The notes under the pieces: model-generated
Databases searched by the model: none
What the model saw: only the letters and a program-made list of their open reading frames with translations
Told to the model about the DNA's origin: nothing
Shown: positions 1-12,955 of the stretch, one piece after another
How the letters are laid out: each line of letters opens with the position of its first letter
Numbering within the stretch: the stretch's first letter is position 1
DNA from: Bagarius yarrelli
Lineage: Eukaryota; Chordata; Actinopteri; Siluriformes; Sisoridae
Assembly: GCA_005784505.1 (NCBI GenBank)
Contig: VCAZ01000032.1
Coordinates: forward strand, 1,189,001 to 1,253,000
Direction: 5' to 3'
Length of the DNA stretch: 64,000 nt
Translations under genes and position numbers: made by a program

Positions 1-117
1 CTGCCAAAAGACACCACAGGACACATTTACTCTCAAACACTCTTCCTCGAGCTCGAAGGCAGAACATTCACTCATTACACCCGAATCCGTTTCCATAAAC
101 ATCCGAACATTTTTTAA

Positions 118-620
118 ATGGTGGATTCTTCAGCTTGTAAACTGCTCTGTGTCTGTCTGAGAGTCTGCCTGTCTCACCTTGGCTGTCTGCCTGTACATCT
201 CTCTTCTTTGTCTGTCTGTCTGTCTGCCTATCCTCATCTGTCTGTCTGTCTGCCTATCCTCGTCTGTCTGTCTGTCTGCCTCTCCTCGTCTGTCTGTCTG
301 TCTGCCTCTCCTCGTCTGTCTGCCTCTCCTCGTCTGTCTGCCTCTCGTCCTCGTCCGCCTGTCTCTCTCTCGTCCGCCTCTCCTCGTCTGTCCTGTCTCT
401 CTGTCTGCCTCTCCTCGTCTGTCTGTCTGTCTGCCTCTCCTCGTCTGTCTGTCTGTCTGCCTCTCCTTGTCTGTCTGTCTGCCTCTCCTCGTCTGTCTGT
501 CTGCCTCTCCTCGTCTGTCTGTCTGTCTGTCTGTCTGCCTCTCCTCGTCTGTCTGTCTGTCCTGTCTCTTCTCATTCTTCTGTCTCTCCTCGTCCATCTG
601 TCTCTCCTTGTCCGTCACTC
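118..620. repeat. Complex (TCTG)n / CCTCTCCTCG minisatellite
   Basis: Runs of GTCTGTCTGTCTG alternate with CCTCTCCTCG in a roughly 20-24 bp higher-order unit. Several frames on both strands stay open only because the unit lacks stop codons; no gene is proposed. Confidence 0.9.
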
Positions 621-837
621 TTTCCATGTCTGGACTCAAAGTCACTTAGATTTGTAGTGGATTAAATTTGGGGTACATTATATTTGGAATGGAACAGATT
701 TGGGGTAGATTAGATTTTTTTGGATGGATCAGATATGGTAGAGTTTAGATTTGGGGGGAGAGATCAGACATGGGGATGCCCAGCAGACGCACTTTTGTCT
801 CAGGCCAGATGATTTACAGCTGTCTGTAATTCAATGT

Positions 838-874
<37 letters not shown>

Positions 875-1633
875 AGATCTGCTCAGTTACAGGGGGACGC
901 TACACTCAACTCGTCTTGTTCTCCAGGGATTATTACACTTCTACACTTCACACATGTTCATCAGGAAAACTTGATGGACTGATTTGCCAGAGTCGAGTCG
1001 AGGCACGCATGTGTTAATGAAGGACGAAAATTACGCCCTGATTTGCGTGTGTACAGAACAGAAAGTACCTAAAATAGAAAAGATACCCAGCTGCTGCCGG
1101 GCTCGTCCATATTCTCGTCCAACTCTACTGAACAGTCGTGGTTTCAGAAAGAATGTAAGAACGACAGACAGACTGACAGATGGACAGACAGACAGAAAAA
1201 ACAGAGTTTGTTTTTTAATGTGTCTTTCCAGTCTATTCAACTGCTTTCTCCCTGTTTGTCCCCGGTCTGTCCCTCTGTCCTAGTATGTCTGTCCTGATCC
1301 GTCCGTCTCTCCCAGTCTGTCGGTCTTTCCAAGTCTCTCAAAATGTGTCACAGTCTTTTCCAGTCTATCTGTCTTAATCCGTCAATGTATTCCGGTCTGT
1401 CTGTCTCTCCCAGCCTGTCTGTCGGTCCCAGTCTGTCGGTCTCTTCCATTCTGTCTTAATCTGTCTCTCTGAGTCACTCCCAGTCTGTCTCTCTGTCCCA
1501 ATTTTCTTGTACAAAGATTAAAAACTAAGAAAGAAGAAAAAAACTAATCGTACAAAATAAGTAATTATAAAAATAATAGACAAATAAAAGGAAATATTTA
1601 GGCAGCAAATATTTCAAGCAGCTCTTTAATACA
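621..1633. other. Gene-free stretch with (TC)n and degenerate CTGT DNA
   Basis: Contains a pure (TC)n run at 841-871 and a diffuse, decayed GTCTGTC-rich region at about 1150-1500, probably an older version of the array at the left edge. I see no coding exon. Confidence 0.7.
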
Positions 1634-1648
1634 TGGCCATCAAATGTG

Positions 1649-1913
1649 TGTGTGTGTGTGTCCGCACTTCCTGCTCATTAGAAAGAGAAGCTTTTTTGCT
1701 TCAGTACACAGAATTACTTAGAATCCACACACACACACACACACACGCCTTCTTCAGCTACTCCGAACCGGCATGGGTTCCCACGCAGCAGGAGCACATC
1801 ATGGATGCAGCTACATGTGTGAGGCATGCTGGTAATGAGCTCCTGGAGACAAGTTCGACACGCTTTTATCAACAGGCAACAAGTGAGATGGAAAGAGGAC
1901 AAAAAACACAGAT

Positions 1914-1969
<56 letters not shown>

Positions 1970-2048
1970 GAAAGAAATTGAGCAGAATCAAAACAGTCAG
2001 GAGACAATAGAAAGTGACGCTGGCTCACACACACACACACACACACAC
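1649..2048. repeat. Cluster of short microsatellites: (TG)n, (CA)n, (GA)n
   Basis: (TG)n at 1649-1661, (CA)n at 1727-1745, a (GA)n run at 1913-1968 and (CA)n at 2028-2048. Confidence 0.85.
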
Positions 2049-4445
2049 GTGTCTAACGAGTTTAGGTCACCACAGTCGTCCTCCCACCGATACCGCTTTT
2101 CCACCAGAGCCCAATTAAAAACTGGGCTGCGGTTTACTACCGGGAAAATTCAGAGAAGGTGCCCACATCCTGGCGCTAAACTGACACAGAAACCTTGCAG
2201 TGGGCGGAGCTTCCACTAACCACCATGGTATAGAATGCAACATTTTTAACAGACGTCAGAGTTCGGAATAAAAACCAATAATTAAATATGTCACGTTAGA
2301 CCTGGTCAACAGAATAGACCAACAGACCAACCTGGGGGAATTTAAGACAAACTAGAATATAGTGCGAGGTCGTCCACATGTGGTGCTATTGCACTTCAGG
2401 CATCCCGAGTCCAATTCCCGGGTCGTGGGAAATTTCTGATCCTATCCCCTTTCTTTTCTTCTTTCTGCTTGGTAAAGGCAAAAGATCCCCAGAAATAAAA
2501 AAAGCGTGAGAAAATAAAGCATGCATATGAAGAAATGCCAAAGATCAAAAATAAAGACAGGGAAAAAAGCAACAGCTTTTGTGAGCGATGATAAGCGATT
2601 TCTGTCACACACTGGTGACGTAGCGAGATCCCTGCCAGTGCAAACGTGGCTCCGACACCAGCCCGGAAAAAGCCGTATGAAAGGTGCAAGATGGGAATTA
2701 GAGAAAAATGAAAGGTGGCAATCTTGGCAATCTTGGAAAATGCTGGTTTGTGTTTTTCGCTCTGTTTTAATCCAGCCTTTTTTTTACCCACGTGGAGGCA
2801 CTGATTAGGTATCCCGTCTGTGCGAACAGGGCGTGCAGATGTAAGGAACAAAGGCAGGAAAGAAATACTATCATAATGTTCGGGTCAAATCATTTTGATT
2901 GGATGAATATTTTTTTCGTCCTCTGCCTTCCACAGAATATAAAAATCCATATAAATATAAATAATATGATGATTTATAAATAATATATTAATGATTTCTA
3001 TTGAAATGTGAATTCTTTCAACCAGAAGAACAAAAAAATGTTTCTGAAGACAATCATTTATTGTACCTTTATTGGTGAAAGATGAAAAGAAAAGTTTTCC
3101 AGGTTGAGTAAAAGAATCTGTGCGTGTCTCCGATATCGACATCAGCAATTGTGTAAAACGCTTTATTATAGCCGAGATCACTTTTTTTTTTTTTTTAATC
3201 ACCGTTTCTGCAGATTACAAGGCTCGAAACAGGACCCGAAACAGCTGTACAGATGTTTATTTGCATTATGCAGCTGCTTCTGTGCTTAGTTTTAGCCTGA
3301 GTAAATGCTAATAGTCTAGTGGCTCAAAGTTAATGCAGCTCGTCACATTAGCGACAACGAAAACTCTGCCGGTCAGTAAAAGCGGCTCTGGTGGACGGAC
3401 TCGCTCATAGCATGCTGGAAACCGAGGCAGGGAGATGAGAGGCGCTCTGGCGCTTGCAGGAGATGACAGGAAGAGACAAGCACAGTCGCAGCGGGTTATA
3501 AATAAAAGCGTGCGAACCCTCGACCCGTTCTTTGAAGACACACTGCTGTTACAGCAAATCCTGAGCGTTAGGACAGATAAATTGCTTTCTGAGTTAAGTG
3601 TTCAAGTTGCCTTGATCCTTCACCGCAGGTGTGTTTTCATACCAATTCCACATATAACAACTAAGCCGAGTGTAAGAGGGATGAAAACTGGATGAGAATC
3701 ACAACATCTCTTCATCAAATAACGGAAAGGAGGCATCCAGCAGGGGGGCAGGGCGCCTAACGTGGGAAATAACAGGGCTGTGCACATAAACGGCTTACGT
3801 AACATTTTACAGCGTCCGTCAAACACTGTGTAAAGCAGTTTTGCATAACAACACACACTTACTTCAAAGCTACAAACTAAATTTCAACAAAGAAGCACGT
3901 TACTACAAAAAATTTCATAGTTTTTTTTTATCAGCTTTATACCTTTTTTGCTAAATGTTTTTTTTAATATTTGCAATGCAACTAAGAAATATATTAAGCA
4001 AAAATCAATAGTTTCTATGTGGAAATAGAAGAAGAGTTTTGACCGGTTGCTGATGTCATGTCACCTGTTTTTATTTCTTTGATTGATTCACCAGCTAAAG
4101 ACTAAAAAAAATCTAAAAATGTGTGTTTTTGCACCCTTTGGAATGGTGTTTTTGGAACTTTAGTGCTTTCACAAATAAGCAATTTTTATTGATAATATGA
4201 ATGAATAATGAATAAAGATAAAAATAAAGATCAAAGATAAAAATAATGTTGATATTGATTTTATTATTTTATTCTATATACATATTATTGTATATATATT
4301 TTTTTTTCAATGCCCCCTCCAGCCCCACTTAGCTCCTGAGTCTTCAGCCCCCGAGTCTTCAGCCCCCCCCCCCCCCCCCCCCCCCCGTTGTCTTCAGAAT
4401 CGTCAGAGCGTCACACTTTTTTTTTTTTTTTTAGAAGTGCTGTTG

Positions 4446-4476
<31 letters not shown>

Positions 4477-6100
4477 TACTTAATTAATTAATTAATGATG
4501 CTTCTTACTTTTACTTTACATTCAGATGAGGTCACATGACCCCCTTCAATCTGCAGCATTTCGAAAATCACTAAGAAGCTTTAAGATGTTTTTGTTTGCT
4601 ATCATTTCTGTTCACATACGTAAAGGCAGATCTTCGTATTTTCAAACCGATTCAGGTGTTTACGTCAAACATCTCTCGGATTCGACTTTTTAATCGGAAT
4701 ACAGCGCTCCATGTAAACGCACCTAATGAAAACAGGATCAAACTGGATTTTAACCATCATTTAACTTCAAATAGATAAAAAACAGATAAGATAAAATATA
4801 TAAAGTGTAACATTTTATTGTATTATTGTATTAAAGCAACTCTAAACGTATTTAATAAAGAAAAAGACAGCAACAAATAAACAGCATTTAACTTCTTTAC
4901 CTGGAATTAAACGTCAAACCCGGATGTGCCAAATTCTGTCACGTGACTAAATCTAGGCTATCAATGCTAATAAAACCTTATACATAGTTTTACTTTTAGC
5001 TTTAATATTTTAACACACCTAAATTTCCTGTTTTCTTAACCCAGTTCCGGCTTTTCATATTTAAAAAAAATAGTACGAATTAAAAAGTCATTTTTTTTAT
5101 TAAGTAAATCTCCAGTTTTAGCTGCTAGCTTGCTAAAAGCCATATTTACCCTTTACGCTTCCATTTTAGAAGAAATGTTTAGTTAGTTAACTTACCCGGG
5201 CTTTTCAGGTTGTATTTCCCCTCCATTTTGGCACAATAAAATAAAAATATAAATTAAAAAACGACGTGTTTTTTTGGTGCTAACAAACTCACAACTAGCT
5301 TTTCAGTTAGCCTGCTAGCTTTGAGACCTACAGCTTGGCTTGCTAACTCGCTAATTAGCCTGTTAGCTTCAGAGAAGGGGTTTCAGTAAGTCCTGAAAGC
5401 CGATGCTTTTGTTCGTTGTTGTTTGTTTGTTTTTGCCCCGGGGGTGTGTAGAATCTGACGTGGCAGAGGCTTATCCACGGTAAGAAACCGAAATTCTGCC
5501 CCGCTTCCGGACAGAAGCCCAAAACCGAAAGCAGGAAGAGACCAGACAATTTTGAATAACCAAACTTTATTTAAATATAATAATATATATATTTTAACTT
5601 AAGCATGGCTTTTTATATACTTGTATCTATGCATTTAAGTGTTAAAGACAAGAATAGAAGATAATATCTAAAAGGAATACAAATTCTGGTCAATTTTATT
5701 TTATTTTTTTGTTTTGATGACTAATCCTGTACTTGTTTGTTTTTTATCCAATGAAATACATTCTGGCCTGTGTATGTCCCGCCCACTTTATTATCCTGCT
5801 CTATAATAACAGCATGATACTAGTAAACAAATACTGAATTCATGTTTAATATAATCAATAACCAATTAGTACCTAAAATTGGCACCTTGCTTGTCCACAT
5901 TCGGGTTACAATATGTATATTAAACATTCTCTTTTATAAGAGATATTTGAATCCTATAATAAAAGAAAATATAATCTTTAGTGAAAAAGATTTCATTTTC
6001 TTTATTATAGGATTTATATATCTTTGCTTATCATTTCAACTTGTCATTAATAAACCTTTAATAAAAACAAGGGCCTCCCAATGCTAAGTTGTTGATTGGA
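2049..6100. other. AT-rich non-coding stretch
   Basis: No exon with splice signals and recognisable protein was found on either strand. The stretch includes a 24-base C run (4363-4386) preceded by two GAGTCTTCAGCCCC copies, an (AAT)n/(ATTA)n patch at 4449-4497 and many A/T runs. The 2080-2230 part has the look of a decayed non-autonomous element, but I cannot name it. Confidence 0.6.
4363..4386. repeat. 24-base C homopolymer
   Basis: An uninterrupted run of 24 C (G on the minus strand), preceded by CCGAGTCTTCAG repeats. It could form i-motif or G-quadruplex structure and is also prone to sequencing error. Confidence 0.9.
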
Positions 6101-6104
6101 TGAC

Positions 6105-6480
6105 CCATGCCAGTCAGCCACTGTTGGGTCCTTAAGCAAGACCCTTAACCCTTCCTGCTCCAGGGACGCTCTATCCTAGCTGACCCTGCACTCTGACCCC
6201 CAACTTAGTCTGGGATTTCCGGTTTCCTCCCACAGTCCAAAAACATGTATGTTAGATTGATTGGTGATTCTAAATTGCCCATAAGAGTGAGTGTGAGAGT
6301 GTGTGTGTGGCCCTGTGATTGACTGGCGACCTGTCTAGGGTGTCCCCCTCCTGCCTCTCACCCTTTCAGAGACGGGTGGGATAGACTCCAGCATATCCCT
6401 GTGACCCTGAATTAGGGAATAAGCGGGTGATGATGATGAAGATGAATGTATAAATGAATGAATGAATGAATGAATGAATG
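6105..6480 (+). mobile_element. Interspersed SINE-like repeat (family B), followed by (GAAT)n
   Basis: Shares TTTCCTCCCACAGTCCAAAAACATG, GATTGGTGATTCTAAATTGC, CTTTCAGAGACGG(G/C)TGGGATAGACTCCAGCA and GGGAATAAGCGGGT segments with the better-preserved copy at 7928-8240. It ends in (GAAT)n at 6452-6481. The tRNA-like head is missing or decayed. Confidence 0.75.
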
Positions 6481-7418
6481 AAAAACCCCTGCTGTGTGTG
6501 TGTATGTGTGTATGTGTGATGTACTTGTCATACACTGTTTTTTTCTAAACCCAACACTAGATGGCGCAGTGACTCATCTTGCCACTTTACAAGTAGAAGG
6601 AACTGCACCAGAAAGCTTTGGTTTCTGTCTGCGCAAAGTGTGTTTTTTTATTATTTCAACTTTCCGTGGATGCAAACACACCGTTTCCAGCAGCCGGATG
6701 ATTTCTTCCCTAATAGTAAGGTGCATTTAATTATTTGTATATCCGTAACCCTCCTTTAAGACATTTATTCCAAGTTGCGTATTACGCATTTAGTTATTTT
6801 TTTAATTTTTTTTGCAGCTGCGCGCGCAAGTCTGGATTTTCTTATAGACTTTGGTGCACATTTGGTGTGATGGGTGATCATATACAGGTTTATTACGTCT
6901 GGAAAACATGCATGAGTGATAATATTGTATTGTTGTGACTTATTATATGGAAGGGATATTAGAATCAACGGGTAACGTTAGATTATGCGCCACATTTGGG
7001 ACTGGAACGCAAGTACATCTGGTTCCGTAACAGGTTAATGCGTAGCTAATTGTAAACTTTTTGTGGTGTTTTAGTTTTAGGTTTAAAGTGTCAGAAAATA
7101 TACACACACACACACAACCACACACACATAGCTTTGAGAGATTAAGTTACAAATTAGTTAGGTGTGTGTGTGTGTTTGTGTGTGTGTGTGCGCGCCGCGT
7201 GTGCGTAAATAGGCTTCTCCACACCCCGAGTTGACATCTATTTTGAGGGGTAAATAGTAACACATGATCATAAAAGTTATTAGAAGTCGCCAGAAGACGT
7301 CACGATATCTTTTGATTGTATGACGTCATCGATCATCGCGATCATTTACAGAAGAAATTGGGCAACGTTTTGCTGGAAACATTTAGAGTCGTATGTCATC
7401 ATTTAAATCTCATTTTCG

Positions 7419-7572
7419 GAATTTGGTAGACGCCCTTATTCAGATCGATTTACATTTTTCTTATTTATTTAAGCTGTTAAAAGTTAGGGGCCTTGCTCAA
7501 GGGCCCAGTGGAGGCAGTTTGGTGGAGCTGGGAATTGAATTTTTCGATCAGCGTCCAGCACCGCTTAAGGAT
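7419..7572 (-). mobile_element. tRNA-derived SINE (family A), degenerate
   Basis: Reverse-orientation copy: GGTAGACGCCCTTATTCAGA tail region, GGGGCCTTGCTCAAGGGCCC centre and GGGAATTGAA box-B complement. Full copies elsewhere in the window show box A (TGGTAGCTCAGTGGTTAAGG) and box B (GGTTCGATTCC). Confidence 0.7.
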
Positions 7573-7775
7573 GACCATCTGCAGGGACCCTGCTAAAAAA
7601 CACAAACGTTAGGACAATTCAAAGAGCCCACACACTATGGGGGCCCCCAGAGATCTGTTTTATTAATAGTAACAGTGTGGAATGGGTGTGGTAGGAAGCT
7701 CAACCTCATATTCTTTCATGGGGCACAAAATTGCTAGTGGTGCCCCTGTTCATCTGTGTTTTCACAGTGATGCTT

Positions 7776-7895
7776 TTGCATTTACATTCCAGGGATTTAG
7801 TTTTTCAGTCTTGCTCAGTGGCCCACCAGTGGCAGGTTGGTGTTGGGAATTGAACCCACAATCCTCTGATTAGCAGTCCAATACTTTAATCCTTT
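7776..7895 (-). mobile_element. tRNA-derived SINE (family A), partial
   Basis: Retains CTTGCTCAGTGGCCC, GGCAGGTTGG, GGGAATTGAACCCACAATC and AGCAGTCCAATAC. The 3' tail is largely lost. Confidence 0.65.
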
Positions 7896-7927
7896 CAAGA
7901 TGCCAGATATAAGGAACAATCTGAACT

Positions 7928-8240
7928 GTCAGCACGGTGGCTTAGTGGTAATCACTGTTTCCTTACAGCAAGAAGGCCCAGGTTCGATTCCTGGGCAGGA
8001 GTCTTACTGTGTGGAGTCTTACTGTGTGTGGGTTTACTCCAGGTACTTCAGTTTCCCTCCACAGTCCAAAAACTGATTGGTGATTCTAAATTGCTTATGG
8101 GAGTGAGTGTGAGTGGCCCTGTGATGGACCTGTCCAGGGTGTGTCCCCCTCCTGCCTTTCACCCTTTCAGAGACGGCTGGGATAGACTCCAGCAGATCCC
8201 TGTGACCCCAAATTAGGGAATAAGCGGGTACAGAAGATGA
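7928..8240 (+). mobile_element. tRNA-derived SINE (family B), nearly full length
   Basis: Begins GCACGGTGGCTTAGTGGTAA (box A-like) with box B GGTTCGATTCC at 7981-7991. The body TTTCCCTCCACAGTCCAAAA and tail GGGAATAAGCGGGTACAGA follow. It is a SINE head, not a functional tRNA gene. Confidence 0.8.
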
Positions 8241-9057
8241 ATCAATGAATTAATAAATCTGAACTATCTGAAGTTTCACATAGACAAAACCTCTAAAGTT
8301 AAACTGCAGCTGTGTTTGTTTACTGAAGTTTGGACAGTTAAGATATTTTTAGGGTAGCGTAGGCAAAGACAAAATGTCGCAAAAGCGGATTATACATTTA
8401 CATTACTTCGGCAGACCCCCATCTTATCCAGACATTACTGATAAATACTGTCAGGTTATATTATAGTAATAAACTGTGCAGTTTGTTATTATTACTCTAG
8501 TTACAGTATATACATTTAGTGCTTGTTCTTTTAGACTATGGTGTTTATATACAGTTAGATACATTCCTTAATTTATAAGAAGTTTCTGTAATTAATAAGA
8601 GATGCCAAAAAAAGAGACCCAAATTCTGGTTAAATACAGTAGAACTGTAATCGGATCATTTATTTTATTTCAGTAACAGTATTTTAGTAATTAAACATTT
8701 TTAGCCCATTAGTTACGTAAATGCCTGTAAAATTGACTTGGAAGTGAAAGACTGGCTGTGATGTGGTAGGAAAATGACTTAACTATCAAAAACCCATTAA
8801 AGAAATGATATTATAACATTGTAAAAGTTAATTTAGCTCTGTTTCTTCTCTGCTCGTCATAAAGCCTTCAGGGGAAATGACTTACGCTAATTACGGTGTA
8901 TAACACCAGTCTGTAATTCTGTGATGGATGGGATGTGACGGATTGTTAACCCACTTCACATAACGCTGTCAGTGTGTTACAGGCTTTCATGTGTGTGATG
9001 ATTGAGGTTTTCCGGTTTGAGGAGGCTTTTGACCACATTCAAAATAATGCAAATAGC

Positions 9058-9059
<2 letters not shown>

Positions 9060-9102
<43 letters not shown>
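9060..9102. repeat. (TG)n microsatellite
   Basis: About 21 uninterrupted TG units. Confidence 0.95.
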
Positions 9103-9103
<1 letters not shown>

Positions 9104-9109
9104 AAAAAA

Positions 9110-9270
9110 ACCAGATGCACACAAGTAAACTCTGGAGTTTTGCATCATCAGACCGTGACGCGTTTGGTAACCCGCATTCTCTTGCTAAATGGTAGCTAGC
9201 AGGAAACCAACACTATCTGTGATGTTAATTCTCTCACAACGCCTCAAAAAGTAGCCTTAATCCATAGTCT
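9110..9270. repeat. Dispersed repeat C, copy 1
   Basis: Shares GGAGTTTTGCATCATCA, CTTGCTAAATGGTAGCT, AACACTATCTGT and GTTAATT segments with 26310-26430. Probably a non-autonomous DNA transposon; the class was not established. Confidence 0.6.
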
Positions 9271-10068
9271 CCTTCCTAGTATCAAAGTTTTGGCATTTAA
9301 GAAGTAACACAAGACTTAGCAACTATGCTAATGCTAAACATTAATTAGAATTGAAAATAGTTATCACACCTGAGTTAGTCTTGTTACACAAAAAATGTGT
9401 TAAAAGTTGTAAAACACCACAACTAATACATATTGCAATTTTGGAAGCACCATTTTGTCTACTGTTAGCATGATAAGCAAGATTAGCTAGCATTCCGGCT
9501 CTGCAGTTTTTTGTTCATTTGTTTAAAGGTTCATGAATTTCTTTACACGTTCCATCATGTTTAATAGTTTTCAATAAATTAACTGGAATATTTTTTAATT
9601 TGTCTCATTGTGAAATATTGTCATGGTTTAAAAAATTCTTACAAAGGATTTCCTATCTAAGTACAAAGGAACGATCCTGACTATAAAGATCGATTAATAC
9701 TGCCTTTATATTCATAACGGGTGCTTGCATTGTTTATTCTTACACGTTTTGTCTTCTTGTGTATAAACTTTAATCCACGGGCCTCCAGGCCCTTATTGCT
9801 ACCATGCCATAAAATCCCTCTTTTCCGCTTTCTACCATGTCGGATCTTTCTTCCTGTCGTTAACCCTGTTAGTCCACCTTACCCTGATTTATTTTTTTCG
9901 CTAGCTAAGACTCAGAAGTCACAAAAAAGACAGAACAGACGAAGAACTTTTTATTGACAAAGCAGGAAAAATTGGTCAAATTAATTTAATGGCTAACAAA
10001 CCTTGTTGCTGCAGCGTGAAGGGATGCTGTGTGGAACGCTGAGAGGATATTTCTGTTTCTTTATTGTT

Positions 10069-10070
<2 letters not shown>

Positions 10071-10131
<61 letters not shown>
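10071..10131. repeat. (TG)n microsatellite
   Basis: About 30 uninterrupted TG units. Confidence 0.95.
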
Positions 10132-10132
<1 letters not shown>

Positions 10133-10247
10133 CCACGTCACCAAGTCTACCAATTTCACAGAACGGACAAAAACAGTGGCTGTAACTCCAGGCTTTAATC
10201 TGAGATCAAGTGACATCTCCTGACAGGAAGGACAGAGACCTTGTATT

Positions 10248-10251
<4 letters not shown>

Positions 10252-10304
<53 letters not shown>
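10252..10304. repeat. (TG)n microsatellite
   Basis: About 26 TG units, 120 bp beyond the previous tract. Confidence 0.95.
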
Positions 10305-10306
<2 letters not shown>

Positions 10307-12224
10307 TGGTACAAAGAACCAGGCTTTAGAGTCATATACCTGATTATGAGATTACACTGCACGTCTTTGGCTGCGTCTGAAATCACACACTTCCCTGTTA
10401 TATATGCGAGTGAGTAGATGTCAGAATTCTTAGTATTTAAAATAACAGTTTACGAAAAGTTTACGAATAAACGTAAACTTTCCCCCCGGATTCTAAAGCT
10501 TGTATATGATATACGACATTTTTTAATCCCATGAGCTTTAGGAACGTCAGGATCATCTGAGAAAAAGACTGACATGTTAAAGGTTATAGTACGTCCCAAT
10601 TTCACTCATCCTACCTGAAATCCTACCATAAAGAAAAGCTAAACCTGACAGGATTTCTGTGAGGAATTTTAAGCTGTGTGCAGAATCGGTTACAATCCTC
10701 ATTGTTAACTCTGTCAGGAAGGAAAATCTGACCTAAACTGACAAAATTCCTGTCAGAAATGTTAAGTTTTATCTACGAATGTTAACAATATCACATTAGA
10801 TTTACCTTGGATGTAGAAATACTTGCATTTTTTCTGACAAAGACACATTCCAGCTACCTGAAATGCTTCCGTTTAAGTGTGCCCAAGCTAACTAGCTAAG
10901 GGGATATTTAATTTATCGAGAAACATCAACTGTATGGCTTAATATAGTTTTAAATATCTGTTCATGTCATATATTGTAAATATTACATTAAACTCAGTGA
11001 TAAAAAGTGATATTTTATCTTATGTTTTTAGTCGAGAGACCTTGTTCATTTAGGCTAATGCTAGCCAACAGAAAGCTAAACTGACGGGATTTCTGACAGG
11101 AATTAAATTATTTTCATACTATAAATAATTAGCAATGTTTATTACTGTTAATTATATTTACTGACTAGCATCAAAGAGTTTTTTATAATATATAGTAATA
11201 TAATATAATGTTTAGAATCTTTACTCCGAATTTTTGCTACGGATAACAAAACAATACAAACTTAAAAAGGGCTAAACCGAACAACAGGTCTCTTTTTGTT
11301 AGATTTAATAAAAAAAAAAAACTAGCTGTGTTTGTTACATTAATTTCACTAACGTCAGTACGGCATATTTCTGACTCATAACAGGATGTAATTTAAGCCC
11401 CCTTTAACACTGAATTCGGGTGTAAAGGAGATGCCCTGAGGCACGAAAGCAAACCGCAGAGTTACACAATGGCGTCTATAAAGTTAGAACTACATTCGGC
11501 CGGCTTTTGTCATCAGGTGAAACACAAATTATGACGCTGCACGGACAGATCTGTGAGAGGTGTCAAAACCAACCCAGTAGCTAAAGAGTTATGGGGGGGT
11601 TTTTCTGTCTTCACTTTTTGTATCAAGCACTTACCGCTGTTCTGCGATACTCTTAAAGAAACCCGAGATTATTTTTAACGATTTCTCAACACTCTTTTTA
11701 TTGCATAAATCTGATCTTCATATGAAGCAGCAGGTTACTTCTGCATTTACGCCTCTTATGTTTAATAACAGCCCTTAAACAACATGTTCCAGCAGTGAAT
11801 TTAAAAAAAAAATTGTTTGTGGAATCATCAGATATGCATCTAATCTAGGACTTTACCTCTATTTGCAAACTCAGATTAGACTTTTGTCTTTTAAACTACT
11901 AGATCAGATTACAAACGCATTCATGAAACATCATAAGGCTTCCACAGTGTTTAAATTCATGGAACAAATCTTCGTTATATAATTATATCATTTTAATGGT
12001 TAATACTTAATACTAAATTAGGTTAGTTCCTGTTATATATATTTATATAATAGTAGCTTGTCATGAATAATAAGTTTACTAGGCATAAATATGCCCTAAA
12101 GTTTGTAAACCTGTTACAGTTAGCATACAAAAAAAACCCCTCAAAAAGTAGCTAACTTGTAGCTTTGTCACACCAATAGATGAATTCTGGGTTATATCCC
12201 CAAGCACATTTTAGGGGATTCGAC

Positions 12225-12358
12225 GGTGATCATCTCCGCCCTTGTCTACTTGTGCCCTTGATGAACACGTTCTGTAAGTACTGGTAAGTCCGCTTGAACC
12301 CGTACTTACAGAACGTGTTCATCAAGGGCACAAGTAGACAGGGGCGGAGATTATCACC
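12225..12358. repeat. Near-perfect 57-bp inverted repeat with a 20-nt loop
   Basis: Left arm 12225-12281 and right arm 12302-12358 are reverse complements with two mismatches by hand count (one in the TTGTCTAC/GTAGACAG stretch, one in GATCATC/GATTATC). The loop is 12282-12301. The duplex is longer and more perfect than a usual miRNA precursor. It could be a fold-back element, a hairpin-RNA source or an assembly artefact. Confidence 0.9.
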
Positions 12359-12658
12359 AGTTAATTGGGACATCCCTTTGGGACATTGGGAACACGCATT
12401 TGTGGGGCAAAAGGGTGCAAGTGCAGGTACCCTGGGACATGGGCCTAAATTTGTGGATATGCCATAAAAGGGTGCATTGTAATGTAAGTTATCAGCAGTC
12501 ATACAGTATTAAGAACATCCTACCTTGCATTTGTAAGATCCTAAACTGTACTTGGTCCTACATAGATAAATATTTTCACTTTACAAGGCAACTTTTTCCT
12601 AAATAAAGCCCAAAACCTACCCTATTTTTGATACCCGTATCCTATCCACTTTTCTGTG
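12359..12658. other. Non-coding stretch right of the hairpin
   Basis: No gene or named repeat seen. Confidence 0.5.
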
Positions 12659-12663
12659 CTTTT

Positions 12664-12955
12664 TATATTAGATTAGATTAGATTAGATTCAACTTTATTG
12701 TCATTGTGCAAGGTACATGTCCAGAGCCAATGAAATGCAGTTAGCATCTAACCAGAAGTGCATAAGTGGCTTATTTACAATAAATAGCAGTGTAATAAAT
12801 AGGGTATGGGGTTGATAATTACAGAGGTGGGAGTAAATAATGTACAGAATGTATATGGATAGAATATAGAGGTGTAACAATAGATAGTTATAGATGGTGC
12901 AAAGATGCATAATAATAAGGTAGTGCAAAGTACAGAAGTGGCAGTGCAGTAGTAA
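12664..12955. mobile_element. Interspersed repeat with terminal (AGATT)n
   Basis: Starts with a short AGATT tandem, then CAACTTTATTGTCATTGTGCAAGGTAC, CCAATGAAATGCAGTTAGC and TCTAACCAGAAGTGC, a layout I recognise as a common teleost dispersed repeat. The class was not determined. A second short AGATT tandem is at 25294-25305. Confidence 0.6.

Larger units (their letters stand above)
8241..12223. other. Gene-free AT-rich stretch with three long (TG)n tracts' flanks
   Basis: No coding exon recognised. Holds (TG)n tracts at 9060-9102, 10071-10131 and 10252-10304, and one copy of the dispersed repeat at 9110-9270 that recurs at 26240-26530. Confidence 0.6.

Noticed and set aside
118..657. Open frames of 113-179 codons on both strands at the left edge
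   Set aside because: They follow the CTGT/CCTCTCCTCG simple repeat, are open on both strands at once and have no domain or splice context.
2396..2851. 151-codon minus-strand frame
   Set aside because: No recognisable protein family; low-complexity ends.
7321..7328. TGACGTCA CRE-like palindrome as a promoter for an upstream gene
   Set aside because: The motif is real, but no exon or promoter context was found nearby, so I do not assign a function.
7928..8000. Possible tRNA gene (box A and box B present)
   Set aside because: The head is followed by a SINE body repeated elsewhere in the window, and the cloverleaf arms do not pair convincingly; the same applies to 61301-61380.
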